From Montifringilla adamsi (Eukaryota > Chordata > Aves > Passeriformes > Passeridae): a stretch of DNA of 64,000 bases. Shown here piece after piece: positions 1-13,003 of the stretch. Both the position numbers and the translations under genes were made by a program. The stretch spans positions 1,878,248 to 1,942,247 of the forward strand of contig JAGGNK010012114.1 in assembly GCA_017590115.1 (NCBI GenBank), in the 5' to 3' direction. Position 1 is the first letter of the stretch; the number at the start of each line of letters is the position of its first letter. The notes below the pieces were generated by a model, which saw nothing but the letters and a program-made list of their open reading frames with translations, was not told where the DNA came from and did not search any database.

Positions 1-294
1 AGGTAAAAGGACTTTTAATAAGAACTTGCTTCAAAAGTTCAGGTTTTGGTAGCTCTTGTGAATCAAAGTCTGAGTTTCCACACCAGAGATTCTAAACAAG
101 CAGCATGTGCAATTGAGCCTCCTGTTATGTGTGCAGGAAATTCCTTCCTCAGTATTGTAAGTGTAATGTTACAAAACTTAGCATCTGGAAATTCTGAATT
201 TTATTGCTTCATTACTGCTTAATGAAATATAGTAGTATTTTCACAGACCCCATCATTGGTTCAGCTCAGGCTGTTGTATGACAGCATTCCACAT
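1..294. other. Unique AT-rich DNA, no gene seen
   Basis: No repeat family, exon or RNA gene is recognisable in this stretch. It ends where the CR1 3' end begins near 295. Confidence 0.5.
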
Positions 295-590
295 GGAATT
301 GTAGAATGGCTTGGGTTGAAAGAGACCTTAAAGACGATTCCACTCCTCCCTGCCATGGCCAGGGATACCTTCAACTGGACCAAGCTGCTTAAAGTCCCAT
401 CCAACCTGGCCTTGAACACTCCCAGGGATGTGGCATGATAAAACTTCTCTGGACAACCTGTTCCAGTGCCTCACCACTCTCACAGTAAAATAATTTTTCC
501 TGAAGTCTAATCTAAACCTACTCTCAGTTTAAAGCCATTTTGGAATTAATTGTCCAATTACAGCTTCAGGTTATGAAGTCCCATCCTCTT
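295..590 (-). mobile_element. CR1 LINE 3'-end fragment
   Basis: Read on the plus strand this is the reverse complement of the conserved CR1 3' end. It starts at 'gtagaatggcttgggttg', passes through 'catccaacctggccttgaac' near 391-411 and 'acctgttccagtgcctcacc' near 457-476, and fades out after 'agtttaaagcc'. CR1 copies are typically cut off at the 5' side, and this one keeps only about 300 bp of the 3' part. It is clearly diverged by substitutions and small deletions, so it is an old insertion. The short frame at 256-438 is antisense to the element and is not a gene. Confidence 0.93.
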
Positions 591-3500
591 AGTTTGTTCT
601 TCTCAATTTTCTGTTGTTTATACTTTCTTGGGATTGAAGGTGTGATGGTGACCTTGGTTTTCAGGCTGGAAATGGATTGTGTTGTCTAACTAAACTGTGA
701 AGATAACTTGCTAACACTTTATATGTAGTTTAGAGTTATATACTAATGCAGCACAGAATCTGAAAAATATGAGAGCTAAAACTTATGGCATCACTGGAAG
801 GCCTCAATTAGGTCACCTTGTCGCCCTGATTTTTTAAGATTTTCTAAGCCTTCTGATGTTTGCATTCTTGTAGCAAACTTTCTCACACACTTTCTGTAAA
901 CAACTTATTGTTTTGCATTCTTTTATGGAGGAGGAGAAACTTGATAGACTGTTGGTTTGTCCAATGTCATTGGAGAGGTGGCACTTTCACCCTCCAATCC
1001 ACTGTCACCTTTGGAAATCTATAAATGTTGGAGTCAGAAACTTCCCCTTTTTTCCTTCCTTGAGAGCAGCAGCATGTCTGTGTCGTGTTGTCTTGTGTCC
1101 TATAGCAACATCACCTCAAAATTTTCTCTTCACTAAAACCATAAAATTCTTATACAGGATCTGAAACCCAAATGAAGACATTTCCTACTTAAGCATTTTT
1201 TATGGTGTGGAAAGGATGTGATTTTAAAACAAGATCTGCATTTCAAACCCAACTTTTATGAGCTAGGGCTGCGGAAAAAGGTTTAGCATTGTCAACTAGA
1301 ATTTCTATTAGCTTTCTTTAGGTTGAAGAGCTGCTTTACTACCTTTTGGAAGGAATTGAACTGGCAGCCCTGTAGAGGCTGGATGAAAAGATATTGCTGG
1401 TGCTAGCCAAATGCAGTGTTTTTATTCAAAGAACTTGGAGTTTGTGATTTATTATTAAGACAAATGTGTGTCTAAAGAAAGTTACCCTCTGTTCATTCAA
1501 TGAAAACATAAAGTGCTATTGAAGCAATTCACTTTTAGTTGGGCTAGATTATTGCATTTATGCAAAATAAATTCTTAAATGTCACATACTGTAACAGCTT
1601 TCTAATGAAAAATTATAACTTTTTATATGTATCAAGATTTTAAAGTGGTAATTTTCATAAAAAGCTGTTGAATTATAAAAAAAATCTGGCACAGAACAAA
1701 GATGTATCCATGCTTCTCGAGTTCTAAGTTTTAAAAGCAGATTTTTTTCTTATTAATTTCCTTAAATACTTAATTATATATTGCTTGTGTTGGAGAGCTT
1801 CCAAATAAGCTGAGGACATTGAACTATTTCTTGAACAATAGCATATAGAAGCTGTGTTTGAAGGCTTCCACAGTGTTTACATTACTAGGGATTGCGACTA
1901 CTGGTGAAGGGAAAACCACTTTTCACTTTCCTCTGCACTAGTACATAATGATCAAAGTTAGAAAACCGCCTTTTTCTTTAGAAGCCAGTTTAAAAAAAAT
2001 GAAATACAGTATGATCTTGTAATTATTCTTAGGCTAGCTGTGCTGTTTTGCATGCCAAAAAAAACCTTTCATCTAAGAGGCATTAGTGTAAAGTTTATGC
2101 ATGCATCTATTGTTTCTTATGATGTGCCATTAAAAGCTTCAAGCAAGCACAGTATTAAGTCAGCTTTAAAGTGATCCTAAACTCTTTCTCTTGCCCTTTC
2201 TCAGAGATGGATCAAAATGCAGCAATGATAAAAAGCAAAAAGTTCAAAACTTTATTAATTCCCAAACAAATAATCAGTCAAAAGCCCCAAACTTAGAATA
2301 AGTACTTCTGAAGTGTCAAAGATTTCTGTTATTTCAAGGTAGTCAGGATATCATGCTGCGAGGCTTTCATGCTTCAGCAAAAACTCCTCTATGTTGCTGT
2401 GCATTGAGATAAAAGTCATCAAGTCAGTGTGGTTAACAGATGTAAACAATATTTTATAGCGAGTCTCCTCTGATGGTACAGATGACATAGAAACGCTCAT
2501 AGTAATACATTAGGAAAGCTATTAGAGTTACAAAACATTAAAGGAGAGGAATACCCTTGAATATCCTTTTGGGACCGTGAGGCAAATTTATTCTAATATG
2601 TTGAAATGCTGATGTAGAGCTGTGATACAAATTCTTCCCTGTCATAATATGTCACAATGAGTGCCTTGTCAATTTTAGCTAATTACCACTGCCAGTAATC
2701 CCAGTAAGACATTACCTTAGAAATAGCTTATGATCTCATGGGTACTGGAAAATTGAACTCCCCTGCTGCTATATCTATCTTTTCCATCTCTCTACATTCA
2801 ATTTATAAGAAAAGTTTAAATTCCCTTAAGTTCTCTAAAAAATAATTGTAGTATCTTAGTAATTTCATATTTCGATTCTAGCTGATGAATTTGAATATAA
2901 ATTCATTCAGTCTTCTCTAAGTTGTTAGGCTGAGCATGCTGCATGGGAATAAACACAAGCAGAGGATGAGCTATTGGCTTTTGCTTATTTCAAACTGCTC
3001 AATTCTGACTAATCTAAGAGATTTATTTTTCTGAGGGATGGATTCACCATTTGCTTTACTTTTGTTTTTGTGTAGAGGATCTAATGAGTACTCTCTGCTT
3101 TTAAAGAACATCTTTCTACAAAAGGTTAATCCACAAGTTGTTCCCTTTACATTGTATCTCATTTTATTTCTTTTTATTTTCTTATTGAATAAGAAGACTA
3201 GTGCAAAAAGCAAGCCTAAGAAACAAATCACCATCAAACATTAATTTGCATTAAAATTAAACTTTCTTGCTTTGATTTGAAATAATAAAATTCAAGACTG
3301 TTAAGTGGAGAAGAGTCTTCAGTAGCTAATAAGCAAAGAAACTCCAGAACATCATCTATTTGTATTTATGTTGAAACTGAGTCAAGAAAATAATTGCTAG
3401 ATAAAAAGAACCTTGAAAAATATTAAACATTTCAAAGTAAAAAAAAAAAAAAAGAAAACATGAAATAGATTAAAATTAATGATCAAATATAGAAATGAAG

Positions 3501-3859
3501 AAATGACATTACATTGCCAATTTGTCTCTGTTTAAGTGAAAATGAGTGAAGGGAAGAAGATATTAGTAATTCAAGGTGAAATCTAAATTAAAATGAAGGT
3601 GATAGAAAAAATTAAAGGGTTGCAGTATGAAATCTAATTTTCCCAAGAGGTAAGCTATGAGTAAACCATACTGGTTTAATGGGTAATAAAACATGGGTGA
3701 TACAGGATTAGAAGTTAAGCAGAATAACATAATGACAGCAAATGCATGTATTTTTTTTAGTTGGTGGGTTTTAAAAAAAAATGCATGTATGCAAGATTAA
3801 TATTTTAGGCTTGCTTACTATGACTTAGTAATGGGCAATGGTTTTAAATCAAATAAGAG
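591..3859. other. Long gene-free AT-rich stretch
   Basis: I recognise no exon, RNA gene or transposon here. Two overlapping frames of 68-88 codons on opposite strands at 2971-3244 have no domain, are full of low-complexity residues and look like chance. A run of 15 A lies at 3439-3453. Confidence 0.5.
3439..3453 (+). repeat. Poly(A) run, 15 A
   Basis: This is an uninterrupted A15 followed by 'gaaaac'. No retrotransposon body is recognisable to its left, so it may be a simple tract rather than a retroposition tail. Confidence 0.8.
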
Positions 3860-4090
3860 TTGGTTTAGGATATTGAACGTTCTTTAGTATGAAGGTCACG
3901 AGGCACTGGAACAGGTTGTTCAGAGCAGCCGTGGATGCACTATCCCTGGAAGTGTTCAAGGCCAGGTTGGATGGGACTGTGAGCAATGGTCTCATTGAAG
4001 GTGTATCCTGCCTGTGGTGGGAAGGTTGGAAGTAGATGATCATTTAGATCCCTTCTTGCCCAAACCATTCTATGGTCCCTAGGATTCTGA
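3860..4090 (+). mobile_element. CR1 LINE 3'-end fragment
   Basis: The plus strand shows the CR1 3' end in forward orientation: 'cgaggcactggaacaggttg' near 3899-3918, 'gtgttcaaggccaggttgga' near 3952-3971, and the terminal stretch 'caaaccattctatgg' near 4060-4074. It is about 230 bp long and 5'-truncated, with a short imperfect tail ('tccctaggattctga') in place of the usual repeated 8-mer. Divergence is moderate, with several small indels. The antisense 64-codon frame at 3849-4043 is a by-product of the element. Confidence 0.92.
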
Positions 4091-4688
4091 GAGCAAGTGA
4101 ATCATGGCAAGAATATCAACTAGGAATGCATAAGTCTGAATAACTTTTCCACTTGCCCAATGTTCATTCTGTATAAAAGACCATGCATTAGGGGCCAAAT
4201 TAATTTTTTCTGAATATTTACTGGTTTACGCATTCTTGGTTTTTGGTAGTAGTTACAAAGGTTCAGATAGAAAGGTGGGTTTGAAAAACACCTTAATCTT
4301 TAATATCTACAGCCAAGTCCAGAACAAAATGCTGATTAAAGTTGGCAAAGTGTTAAATTTTGTGTTACAGCTCACTGCACATGAAACCAGCTTGAAGATC
4401 TCACCTAAGGCCTTAGTAAATCATGGCTAGCATATCTCTGTAGGGGCCCTATAAATGATAGTTTTGTCAACGTTGAGTAAAATGCATGTTGCTTGTTTCA
4501 AGGGTTTTGCAGTTTCTACAGGTTATGAGAAATAACTACATAACTCATAACGACAATGGAGAAAACAGGAATGTGCACTCAATTTATAAGGAACAGAAGA
4601 ACAGACTGCTCTAGGTGTTTGAAGCACAGACTTCTTGTCTGGCACACTTCTGATATGCAGAATGATTTTAATGGCTTGATTGAGGTAA

Positions 4689-4708
4689 GCAAAGATAATG
4701 ATCTTTGC
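4689..4708. repeat. Perfect 8-bp-arm hairpin
   Basis: GCAAAGAT at 4689-4696 is matched by ATCTTTGC at 4701-4708 with a 4-nt loop. It is isolated. Short palindromes like this arise by chance in AT-rich DNA, so no function is claimed. Confidence 0.6.
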
Positions 4709-7700
4709 AAAAAACACTCATTTTCACATAATCCTCAGTGCAAGAAAAAAAGTAGCCTTTGTTTTGCCTTCTCCATCCCACAGAATGCCCCCTAAGTGTT
4801 CCCAGTGGCATTTTTTTTTCCGAGCTTTTCAAATGTTTGTTACTAGCAATGTTAATACCTATTTAAGTCTGATGGAGTTCTTGATGCCTTCCAATGGCGG
4901 AACTAACCAAAGAAGCATTTTGGATGATGTAGTTCAACAGACCTTTTTTATAGGTTAGAGGGAAAAGAGTTTGTGAATTTGTTTTGTGAGCTATGTTGGC
5001 TTTTTCCTACAGCATTGCTAAAGCAAACCTTTCCTCCTGGTTTACCCAAGTCTCCTCTGACTGAGATCCATTTGAAAGTCAGACATTCTTCTAATTACAT
5101 CATAGGTATTTCTATTTTCATCACTTTTGAGGGAATTGTGTAGGCTGTGGAGGAGTATTTACTGAACACTCCTCTCAAAACCTGAACCTTCTCTCCTCCA
5201 GATGGATGCTTCACTGTCCCTTCTTACAGCCATCACACAGTAAAGGGATCTTGGCCAGTTTGCGCCTTTTTAGCTACAGTTAAATTTCATATTCCTTATT
5301 TCTACAGGCTTGCAAGTAGAAAGTGTTCTTATGCACCAAAATGTTTTTATGCACTAAAAATTATAGATCTCATATGTACTACTGCACCCATTTGTCTGAT
5401 GTGGCATTTTTCAGTAGGTTAGGGCTTGTGTTGGAGGCCTGTGTTGGAAAGCATGAAGTCATAATCAGGCAAAGGTGTAATGCTGAAGAATTGGTAAGAT
5501 GTTGAGGTTCTTGGGGAAAAACAAACTGCAAAAGAAATCAAGGAGGATGACAAATTTACGAGAAGTCAGAAATTGTATGAAAAGAAATCAGAAGCCGATA
5601 AAGAGATTAAAAAGGGAGATGTTCTGTGGTTTGTAAGTGTGCAAGATGATTCTGACAGTGACTTTCTATGCTGTAAAGGAACAAACACAATAATAGCCTA
5701 GACAAGGGGCAGTAAAATTGCTATAGGAGAAGATCAAAGAGAATTTTAATCACTGATATTGCAAATTCCCTGGAGTTTGAGGACGTTAAAAGCAAACAAT
5801 AGCAGACTGGATACGACAGAGGAGAGACCAAAAAGATTGTGGCTAGGAATCTCTACAAAACTGAGCTTTATTAGCTGTTTGGACAGCTGAAGGGGAACTG
5901 ATTAGGATAAAAAAATTATAAACAACAAAATAAATGAGAACATCCAGCTATTGTGAAAGCAAATGTTTCCTGGGGTTAGCTGTCAAAATTGATAAAGCTG
6001 AACAGTCTCTTTATTTCTTACATATCTTCTTCTAATGCTTTAATAGTTCAAGGCAGGAGATAAAAATTAACTTCTTTTCCTATCAGTCACAGGAATTTTG
6101 TTGGTGACAGTGTAATACGATTTTGTGCGGCAGTCGTCAGTTAAATCTCTGCAAAGTTATGATTGATATTCATCTCATTTGCATTTTTTGACCTTTTGTG
6201 TGGAGCCTTTTTCCTACAAAACTGCTGCATTTCATTTCTTCTTCATCCAGTATTCTAGTACCTGACCTGATTGTGACACAGTGATTCTGAAAGTAGTTAC
6301 TTAACTGCTTTGGGCAGCAAAGGTCCACAAGTGAAAGTCTGAGCAGCCTGAGAGAATATGAAGTACCTGCATTAACTCTAGCCCATTATCATCTAGCACT
6401 TTGGAAAATATAGAGTTCTAGAATAGCCTAGTTGAACAAAACCATTCCTTGAATTAAAGGTTTATTTAAGTTTGACATAGAAAAGGCCCATGGTTTGCTT
6501 AAGAAAGGGTTTGAGTTCTTACTCAGTTCATCATAATGACATTATAGTGCAAGCAGAACCACAGCTGAGCAAACATGCTGACCTTCTGTAAGCCCTGAGA
6601 CTCTCTTTGATTCTTATATAGTCATATAATGGAGGCATGAAATTGTACACAATTATTTCTGTTGACAACAACCCCGTGTTTAATATTGCAATACAGAGAT
6701 CAATTTAACTGCATATACTTCTGGCATGTGATTTTGGACTTCATCCTAATGTGTCATATTGCTAAAAGTCACATGTACTGATTTAGTGTGAATTTAGATG
6801 TATATCTCAAGGAGGAATATGGAGTACAAGTTATTTCAACTGAAATATGGGCTGGTATATTTCTGTTTATGGTTCTCACAAGTTCACACATTCCATGCTC
6901 AACAGGGACAAGGGTTGGTGGAGTGGTCTGAGGTCTTTTTTTGTCTTCAGCAGTCATAATTTCCGTTGGGCATTGTACAGGACCCTGGCCTGAATAGACC
7001 TGTGTGAAATAACAAGTTGCAACTTCGTAACTGATTCAGTGAAACTCCACTCAGAAGAACAAATCATTATTAGCTGCATTTTGAGTAGCCTTTTAAAATA
7101 AAGTAAGTAGAATTTTGATAAAGCAATGATTTATTTTTATTATCTGTATGTGTTCCAAGCTTTGTTTCTATACTTACAGAAATAAGGAGTGAAATAGTGT
7201 TAATGTTTGTTAAAAATTAATAGTGAAGATTACAGAGAAGTGATCTGTAAAGCAGTTTGTATTTCATCTTAGGTTGTGAATAACTTTCAGTTGCAAAATT
7301 GTTACTTTGCAGCAAATCTCTTTTGCCTTTAAATATATCTCAGGTAAGTTATATTAGTGCTGTTAATTAGAAAGAATGAAGTGGTAGTTTGCATTTGGGG
7401 AAACATAATAAAATAAGACATATTTTCTTTTTGGAACAGAACTGCATTTTAACTTTACAATAATTTAAAGTAAGAAAATAACTAAATAACTGGGACCAAA
7501 TTTTCTTACATCTTGTAAGCAGCTGGTGGAACTAGTGCCTTCAGTTCAAATTTCTGCTCTGCTCTTTAGATTCATTAAAAATGAATCCAGCTTGTCTGCT
7601 TTCATCTTGCAGAACAGTACAGTTTGTTCCCAAATTTTAACTTACATATGAAAGTGGTGGAAAAGCTTTTAGCCCTTGAGAGAATGTAAACATTTTAAAT

Positions 7701-10529
7701 TGGTATGATTATCAGAGTCATGGATGTGCCATTTTGCTCAACTAATTACAACTGTGCTCCCTAGTATAAGTGCTGTGTCCTATCCCTGGTTTTCTGAGGG
7801 TAACATTCCCTCAAAAAACCTGTCATATCATAAAACTGTGTTTATATTCTGGCATTGTTCTCTTTTCCAGCTCTGATGGAGGTGCTGCATTAGTGCAGCT
7901 TGGATGTTGTACAAGTGGTGTTTCATGGTTACTGCTTTATGCAAACACTGAAAGTATGAGCAATAGATAAATACTGCCCGTTAGTGTCTTTGCTGGCAAG
8001 GAGCAGGCCAAGGCAGATCTTCTGGACAATAGAAGAACAGACAACATCAACTCTTCAACTGCATGTTTCTTTTTGTGGAGCGTAATGGGTTTTTCTGCAT
8101 TTATCTATCCAATGTTTGTGTATATAAATATTTTTGTTGTGTTGGATTCTAATTAGGCACCGTATGTGTGCCAGTCTGGCAAAATCACTACATCTGCATG
8201 AAGACTGTGGCTTCAGAAATATTCAGATCTCTAGATGGGAGTTGTTAAGAAACAAATATCCAAGATCAGTACATAACTTTGTGCTGCCTGAATAGAGAAA
8301 TTTTGTTGTATTTTGTTCAACTATTTTGTTCCTCATAAATTGGCATACCAAAACCCTTCACAAAACCAGCATACTCCATTTGGGGGCTCAATTATTCCAA
8401 TTATCTGCTAAAGCTGATTTATACATTCTAGTAATCTCTAGAGCTCTTTAATTCTGTATTTACACTAAGAGTATCATGTGAAGCCACCTTAATCTGGTGT
8501 TTCTGATAGCTGTTGAAGAGTTTTAACAGATGATTCTGCCATAAGCTACCATGACTGAATATTGATTTATGAATGTTGTGTACAAATTTGTTAAGCACAT
8601 TTTTTAAATCAGGGATTTCACTAGAAAAGAGTACGTCATCCTTTTTCATTCACACATACGTAAATTTCTCTTAAACTTAGAACAAGGCAAATTCCACTGT
8701 AATTTCTTTTTATGTATCAGAAACGAGAAAGTGTGAATAATGCCTTAAAGCAGAATGTCCTAGGATATATGTTCCTAAATATGTGGGTTGTCCAGATTTG
8801 TTGTAAACAATTGCCATTTTTTTCCATATAGAACACATAAATTTGGCTATAACCATGATCAAAGCAAAAGGGCAAAATGTTTAACACTCCATACTCCATA
8901 CCTGCTGCTCTCACAACAGCCATGTCAGGTATGGGCAACAAGGAGGCTGACATCTTTTGCTGCCTCCCCAGAATGACCCTCATATTCTGTCCATATTTTT
9001 GTCTCTGTCAAAGTGCAAGGGCAGGGAAAAACTATGACAAGGACAAACTCGCAAACTGTATCATTGCAAGTTGCCAGAGATGATCAGTGAGGCGTTTTAG
9101 GGAGAATAGAGAGACTGTGGACAGATCTGACTAAGCTTATCGTGGTATTTGGAGTCAGTGAACATAACCACTTTCCAAGAGGCATGCCTGCCTTTTTCCT
9201 GTACAGTGTGGTGGCCATCAGCTTCATCCTGTAAAATCTTTGAACATCTTAAACTTCCTCTGGCTTTACTTGAAGAGTGTTCATTACTTCTGAAGTCTCT
9301 ATATACTTTGAATAACAGAGATGAGAGAGTCTGAAAATCTATTTTTTCCCAAAGGAGCCAGAATTTAGGAGGTACGCAGCAAGATTTCTGTGGTGTCATT
9401 TCCCAATCCACCACCTTTTGTCCTTCTAAATGGCAATTAGAAATGTTGATATTCTCCCCTAACAATGTATGAGTAAGAGAGCTACTTTTTCTGAAAGGTT
9501 GGAAGTGGTTTATACAGCCTTTGCAACTACATCTTGGGCAGACTGAGTATTATCAATTAAGACTAAAATGAGACTCATGCCTGGTATTTCTAAATTATTC
9601 AGTATTCAATCATCCTGGCAGAGTTATTGATGTGCATTTGTAATATATATGTCATTTTTCAAAAGCAAATACAGATAACACACATGTTCATAGGAAATTA
9701 GTGTTGGTTTTGAGGATATCTGAGCCTGCATTTGTATGCTCTGGGGATTTTGAGAATATTAATTTGTTGGTCAGCTCTGACAAGTAAACAAAAATGTTTC
9801 CAGAATCATAACACTTTCGTGAAATTAAAAAAAAGTAAATTTTGTTTGTAAATTAAACAAATTTTTACATAAACTAACAAGAATCCAAATGTATTTTAAT
9901 ACTGAAACTCTGTGACATATTTTGTGGGATATCCTTGCCTCACAGCAGTTATGTACTTTTCAGTATATGTATGCTTGAATAGAAAATATAAAGATATTTA
10001 CATTCTGTTCCCTTAACTGTTAATTTAAATCCTGCCTGCTGTAATAAAGTTGGACAGGCTTAGTTTTTAAGGTGTGAAGAGCAACCATCAAATAAGAAAT
10101 CAAATTGATTTAACTCAATCAAGTTAAGTGTTATTGACCTCTCCAAAGAGCACTTTTTATTTCAGTATGCTGGGGAAAGTAACACAATAATGGGTTTTTC
10201 ACTCTGGTAAATGCCACTTTGAAATAATTTAGTGAATTCCCTTCCCTAGATTAACTCCATTATTCATTCAGCTTTTGTTTAAGCATCCCATAAAGGCTTA
10301 CCAAACAGAGTAAAAATTTAGTGGTCATGCATTGATTCATATTTCTCTAAAAGTGTTTAGCATTGTGTGTTGGTGACAAAATGCCTTCTCCTGCATCCTC
10401 CCCACACTCACCTCCTCTTCCTTGCAATTTTTTCTAATGGGCAATATGATTTGTCCTGACATAGGAGTACCAAGTGTAAATTGCAGGGGGGGACTCAGGA
10501 TGACCACCTGATGAAAGCATTTCAGAGAT

Positions 10530-10770
10530 GAGGGAGCTGTGATGATTGTGACGGGCTTTGGTGCACGCTGGCCTGCAGGAGGGTATGAAAGGCTGCTGGA
10601 CACTGAGCCCACCGGTCTCCTGGAGTTGCAGGCAGCTTCCAGATGGATCTGCCCCCACCCACCCCTTTCCCTTCACTTCTCCCCCTTCCTTCTCCTCCAT
10701 CTCCAGCAGCCAGGAATATTTGCCAGGTACATCCAGCCACAACACTGGAAAGTCTCACTTTTGAATGGAT
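10530..10770. other. Local GC-richer, pyrimidine-rich patch
   Basis: Base composition shifts visibly above the AT-rich background. 'ccccacccacccctttccc' begins near 10650 and a C/T tract follows to about 10708. Open frames run on both strands because stop codons are rarer in GC-richer DNA. No domain is recognisable, and no splice-bounded exon can be argued. It could be an old regulatory element or simply a composition fluctuation. Confidence 0.35.
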
Positions 10771-11084
10771 AAGTAAAAGTGTTAAGATCCTGATTACCTA
10801 CAGATCTTAAAGTAGTTCCATAGGTACTTTGTTTCTTTGTAGCTGTGCATTCTGCAAGGCCAAAGCCTGTACATTTCTAGGGCAATCTGTTTATATTTTA
10901 TCTCTTTGGACCTATTTATACTATATACTCCACTGACAACATTTAAATACTTTATTAACAACAAATCTAAAAATAATCATCCACATAACCTAATGGAGAG
11001 GCTTTTCTCTACTGCTTTGTCACGTTAAAATTGAGAAGAGCCTGGGCCTAGCTGTTTGACCCCTGTCCTTATTTGTATATATTA

Positions 11085-11440
11085 ATGAGATTGCCTCTTC
11101 ATCTTCTTGAGCTTGGAGGAAGAAATACTTGACTAATAACCAGCTTTCGTAGGCCCATCTTCCCTCCAAGGCTTTATCCCAAGGCATGTTACCAAGCAGA
11201 TCACTGAAAATACCAAGTCAACTCTCCCGAATTCCAGGGTAATGAACTTTCTGTGCATACTTTTCATTGCCCCAAAGATCTTGAACTCCATTTCATGGTC
11301 ACTGCAGCCAAGGCTGCCTTTGAACTTCATATCTCCACCAGCCTCTCCTTGTTGGTGCGAACAAAATCCAGCATAACACCTTTCTTTTTGACTCCTCTAT
11401 CACTTACAGAAGGAAGTTATCAAGATAAGAAACCTTCTGG
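11085..11440 (-). mobile_element. CR1 ORF2 fragment, endonuclease C-terminal part
   Basis: The minus strand encodes a decayed piece of CR1 ORF2. CR1 ORF2 normally carries an apurinic-type endonuclease followed by a reverse transcriptase, and serves target-primed retrotransposition. Visible here is the end of the endonuclease: GSLGCSDHEMEFKI, holding the family's conserved Ser-Asp-His signature. It is preceded in another frame by a match to the 'LDLVLTNKEGLV' region and followed by a link like 'ATLDFRRADFGLF'. At least one frameshift and several stops break it. It is neither 5' nor 3' complete, and no poly-repeat tail is seen. The exact ends are uncertain by about 30 bp. Confidence 0.82.
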
Positions 11441-11822
11441 TGGAGTTAACTTTCTTCATAGCATTTTCCCACTTCTTCATTTTCCTACTTCTTTTCTTTG
11501 CTTTTAAATTGTCTTAACACATTTATGTTATTCCAGTTCTCTTCCTTGTCTTGCTGTAGGGGTAAGTGAGTGAACAATGAGGTGAGGACTTACCTACCAG
11601 CAAGGGCCAACCCAGCACAGTTTGTTGGTAAGTATGAATGCTGTTTTGAGAGTTGAAGAAACAGTAAACCTCTATTCTTACTAGCTGTTACATTGTTTAC
11701 TATAACATTCAGATCTTAACCAGATTTCACTTCACTTCACCAGATACACATACCACTGATAAATTTTAATTTTGGGGTTTTTTTAGTGTCAGTTATTTGT
11801 CAAGGGAATACCAGAAATGCAA

Positions 11823-11893
11823 AACTCTATAACTTAGCAAAGCAAGTTATAGACTCTAGTCTATAACTAGCAACTCTATAACCTAGCAAAGCA
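11823..11893. repeat. Direct repeat pair flanking a palindrome
   Basis: A 22-bp direct repeat beginning 'aactctataac' and ending 'tagcaaagca' occurs at 11823-11844 and 11872-11893 with one mismatch. Between the copies is a near-perfect palindrome: AGTTATAGACT at 11845-11855, 'ct', then AGTCTATAACT at 11858-11868. The palindrome shares 'ctataac' with the direct repeats, so the whole block can form a hairpin or slip during replication. Confidence 0.85.
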
Positions 11894-12179
11894 TTTATAC
11901 ACATATTTAATTCCAAACATAGCTAACACTGTCAAAAACAAGATGAGATTTAATGTTTGATTCAATGAAGATTACACATGAAGTTAGGAATGCATTTTAA
12001 TGTTTTTATGGACTAACACCATGCAGCACTTTTTCTTTCCAATTTGTAGATCTACAAATAAGGAGGCCACTTTGAAGTTCCATACTTACAGGAGTGAAAG
12101 GAGGATTTTAAAGAAACCAGGTGTATTTAACCTTATTTTGATAAAAAGCATAGCAAGAAAAAAAAAAATCTCTGTGCAG

Positions 12180-12420
12180 TAACATCCAGTTGGCTGGATT
12201 GCAAATGGCTGTCTGGCTGAGCTCCAGATCTCTTCTCATTACAATTTTAGCACTGTGGGATTGTTAAAGAGTAGAGGAGAAACAGCCCGTGTTTAAAGTA
12301 ATGTTGCTTATATTGCTGCTTAGCCAAGGAATTAATAGCTGGCCTCTGGGGAATGTGGTTGGCATCTGGTTCATGGCATGATTGAGGACGCTGCTACAGA
12401 AGCTAGAATACTAGTTATCT
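12180..12420. promoter_or_regulatory. Candidate conserved non-coding element
   Basis: Repeat-free, compositionally balanced sequence with homeodomain cores ('ggaattaatagc' near 12329) and E-box-like words. The texture resembles conserved non-coding elements. This is pattern inference only; no alignment supports it. Confidence 0.2.
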
Positions 12421-12989
12421 TATTAATAAGTTGCCCTCATGTACATATTTATTACATACTATATCTTCTGTCAGAACTATTCTTTGTTCACAGAGTCTTT
12501 ATTTATGGTTCTAATTCCATTTGCATTATTTATCTACAGTGACGAAATCTAAACACTGAAAGGTAGATGTACTATATCAAAAAATGTTTGGCTGATTGAC
12601 TGAGTGAATCAATATTCGTATTTATATTGTGTGTATCACCCAAGACCCCCTCAGGGCTTTCCTGTAATTATGAGAAGTAATAAAATATTGCCTTAAAGAG
12701 CCAACATAAATGCTAAAGCCTGAATTTATTAGCCTGAGAACTCTACATCAGCACTCTCCAGTTTTAAAAGTGCCAAAGCAAAAACTATTCATGTATCACA
12801 AGGATAGAAGTAGCCAACAGGGATTTTTAAAAATGTGGTGGAAAGATAGTTTGGCAAAGATAGATTTATAGACAGAAAGTAGTAATAGGATTCTGCTTCA
12901 GATTTTTATTTGCTGCAAAAAGAGTATTTTTATGACTTCATCACAATTCCAACTCCTGCCTGTGCTGTCACAACAAATCAAGAGATGTT

Positions 12990-13003
12990 GTTGCCATAGC
13001 AAC
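12990..13003. promoter_or_regulatory. RFX X-box motif
   Basis: The sequence GTTGCCATAGCAAC is an exact fit to the X-box pattern bound by RFX-family winged-helix factors (GTNRCC, short spacer, RGYAAC), with both half-sites intact and a 2-bp spacer. The inverted repeat extends one base further on each side (TGTTGC at 12989-12994 and GCAACA at 12999-13004). RFX factors bind such sites as dimers, classically in promoters and enhancers of ciliary genes and in MHC class II promoters. No transcription start or gene is visible nearby, so the site would belong to a distal element. Occupancy is unproven. Confidence 0.6.

Larger units (their letters stand above)
4091..11084. other. Gene-free stretch of about 7 kb
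   Basis: No exon, RNA gene or clear transposon is seen. A minus-strand frame of 122 codons at 9097-9465 is the longest here but matches no family I know and has no neighbour supporting it. A small perfect hairpin lies at 4689-4708. A GC-richer, pyrimidine-rich patch lies at 10530-10770 with overlapping frames on both strands. I see nothing else that can be named. Confidence 0.45.

Noticed and set aside
9097..9465. 122-codon minus-strand frame
   Set aside because: No recognisable family, no exon borders or neighbours. Kept only as a note within the gene-free stretch.
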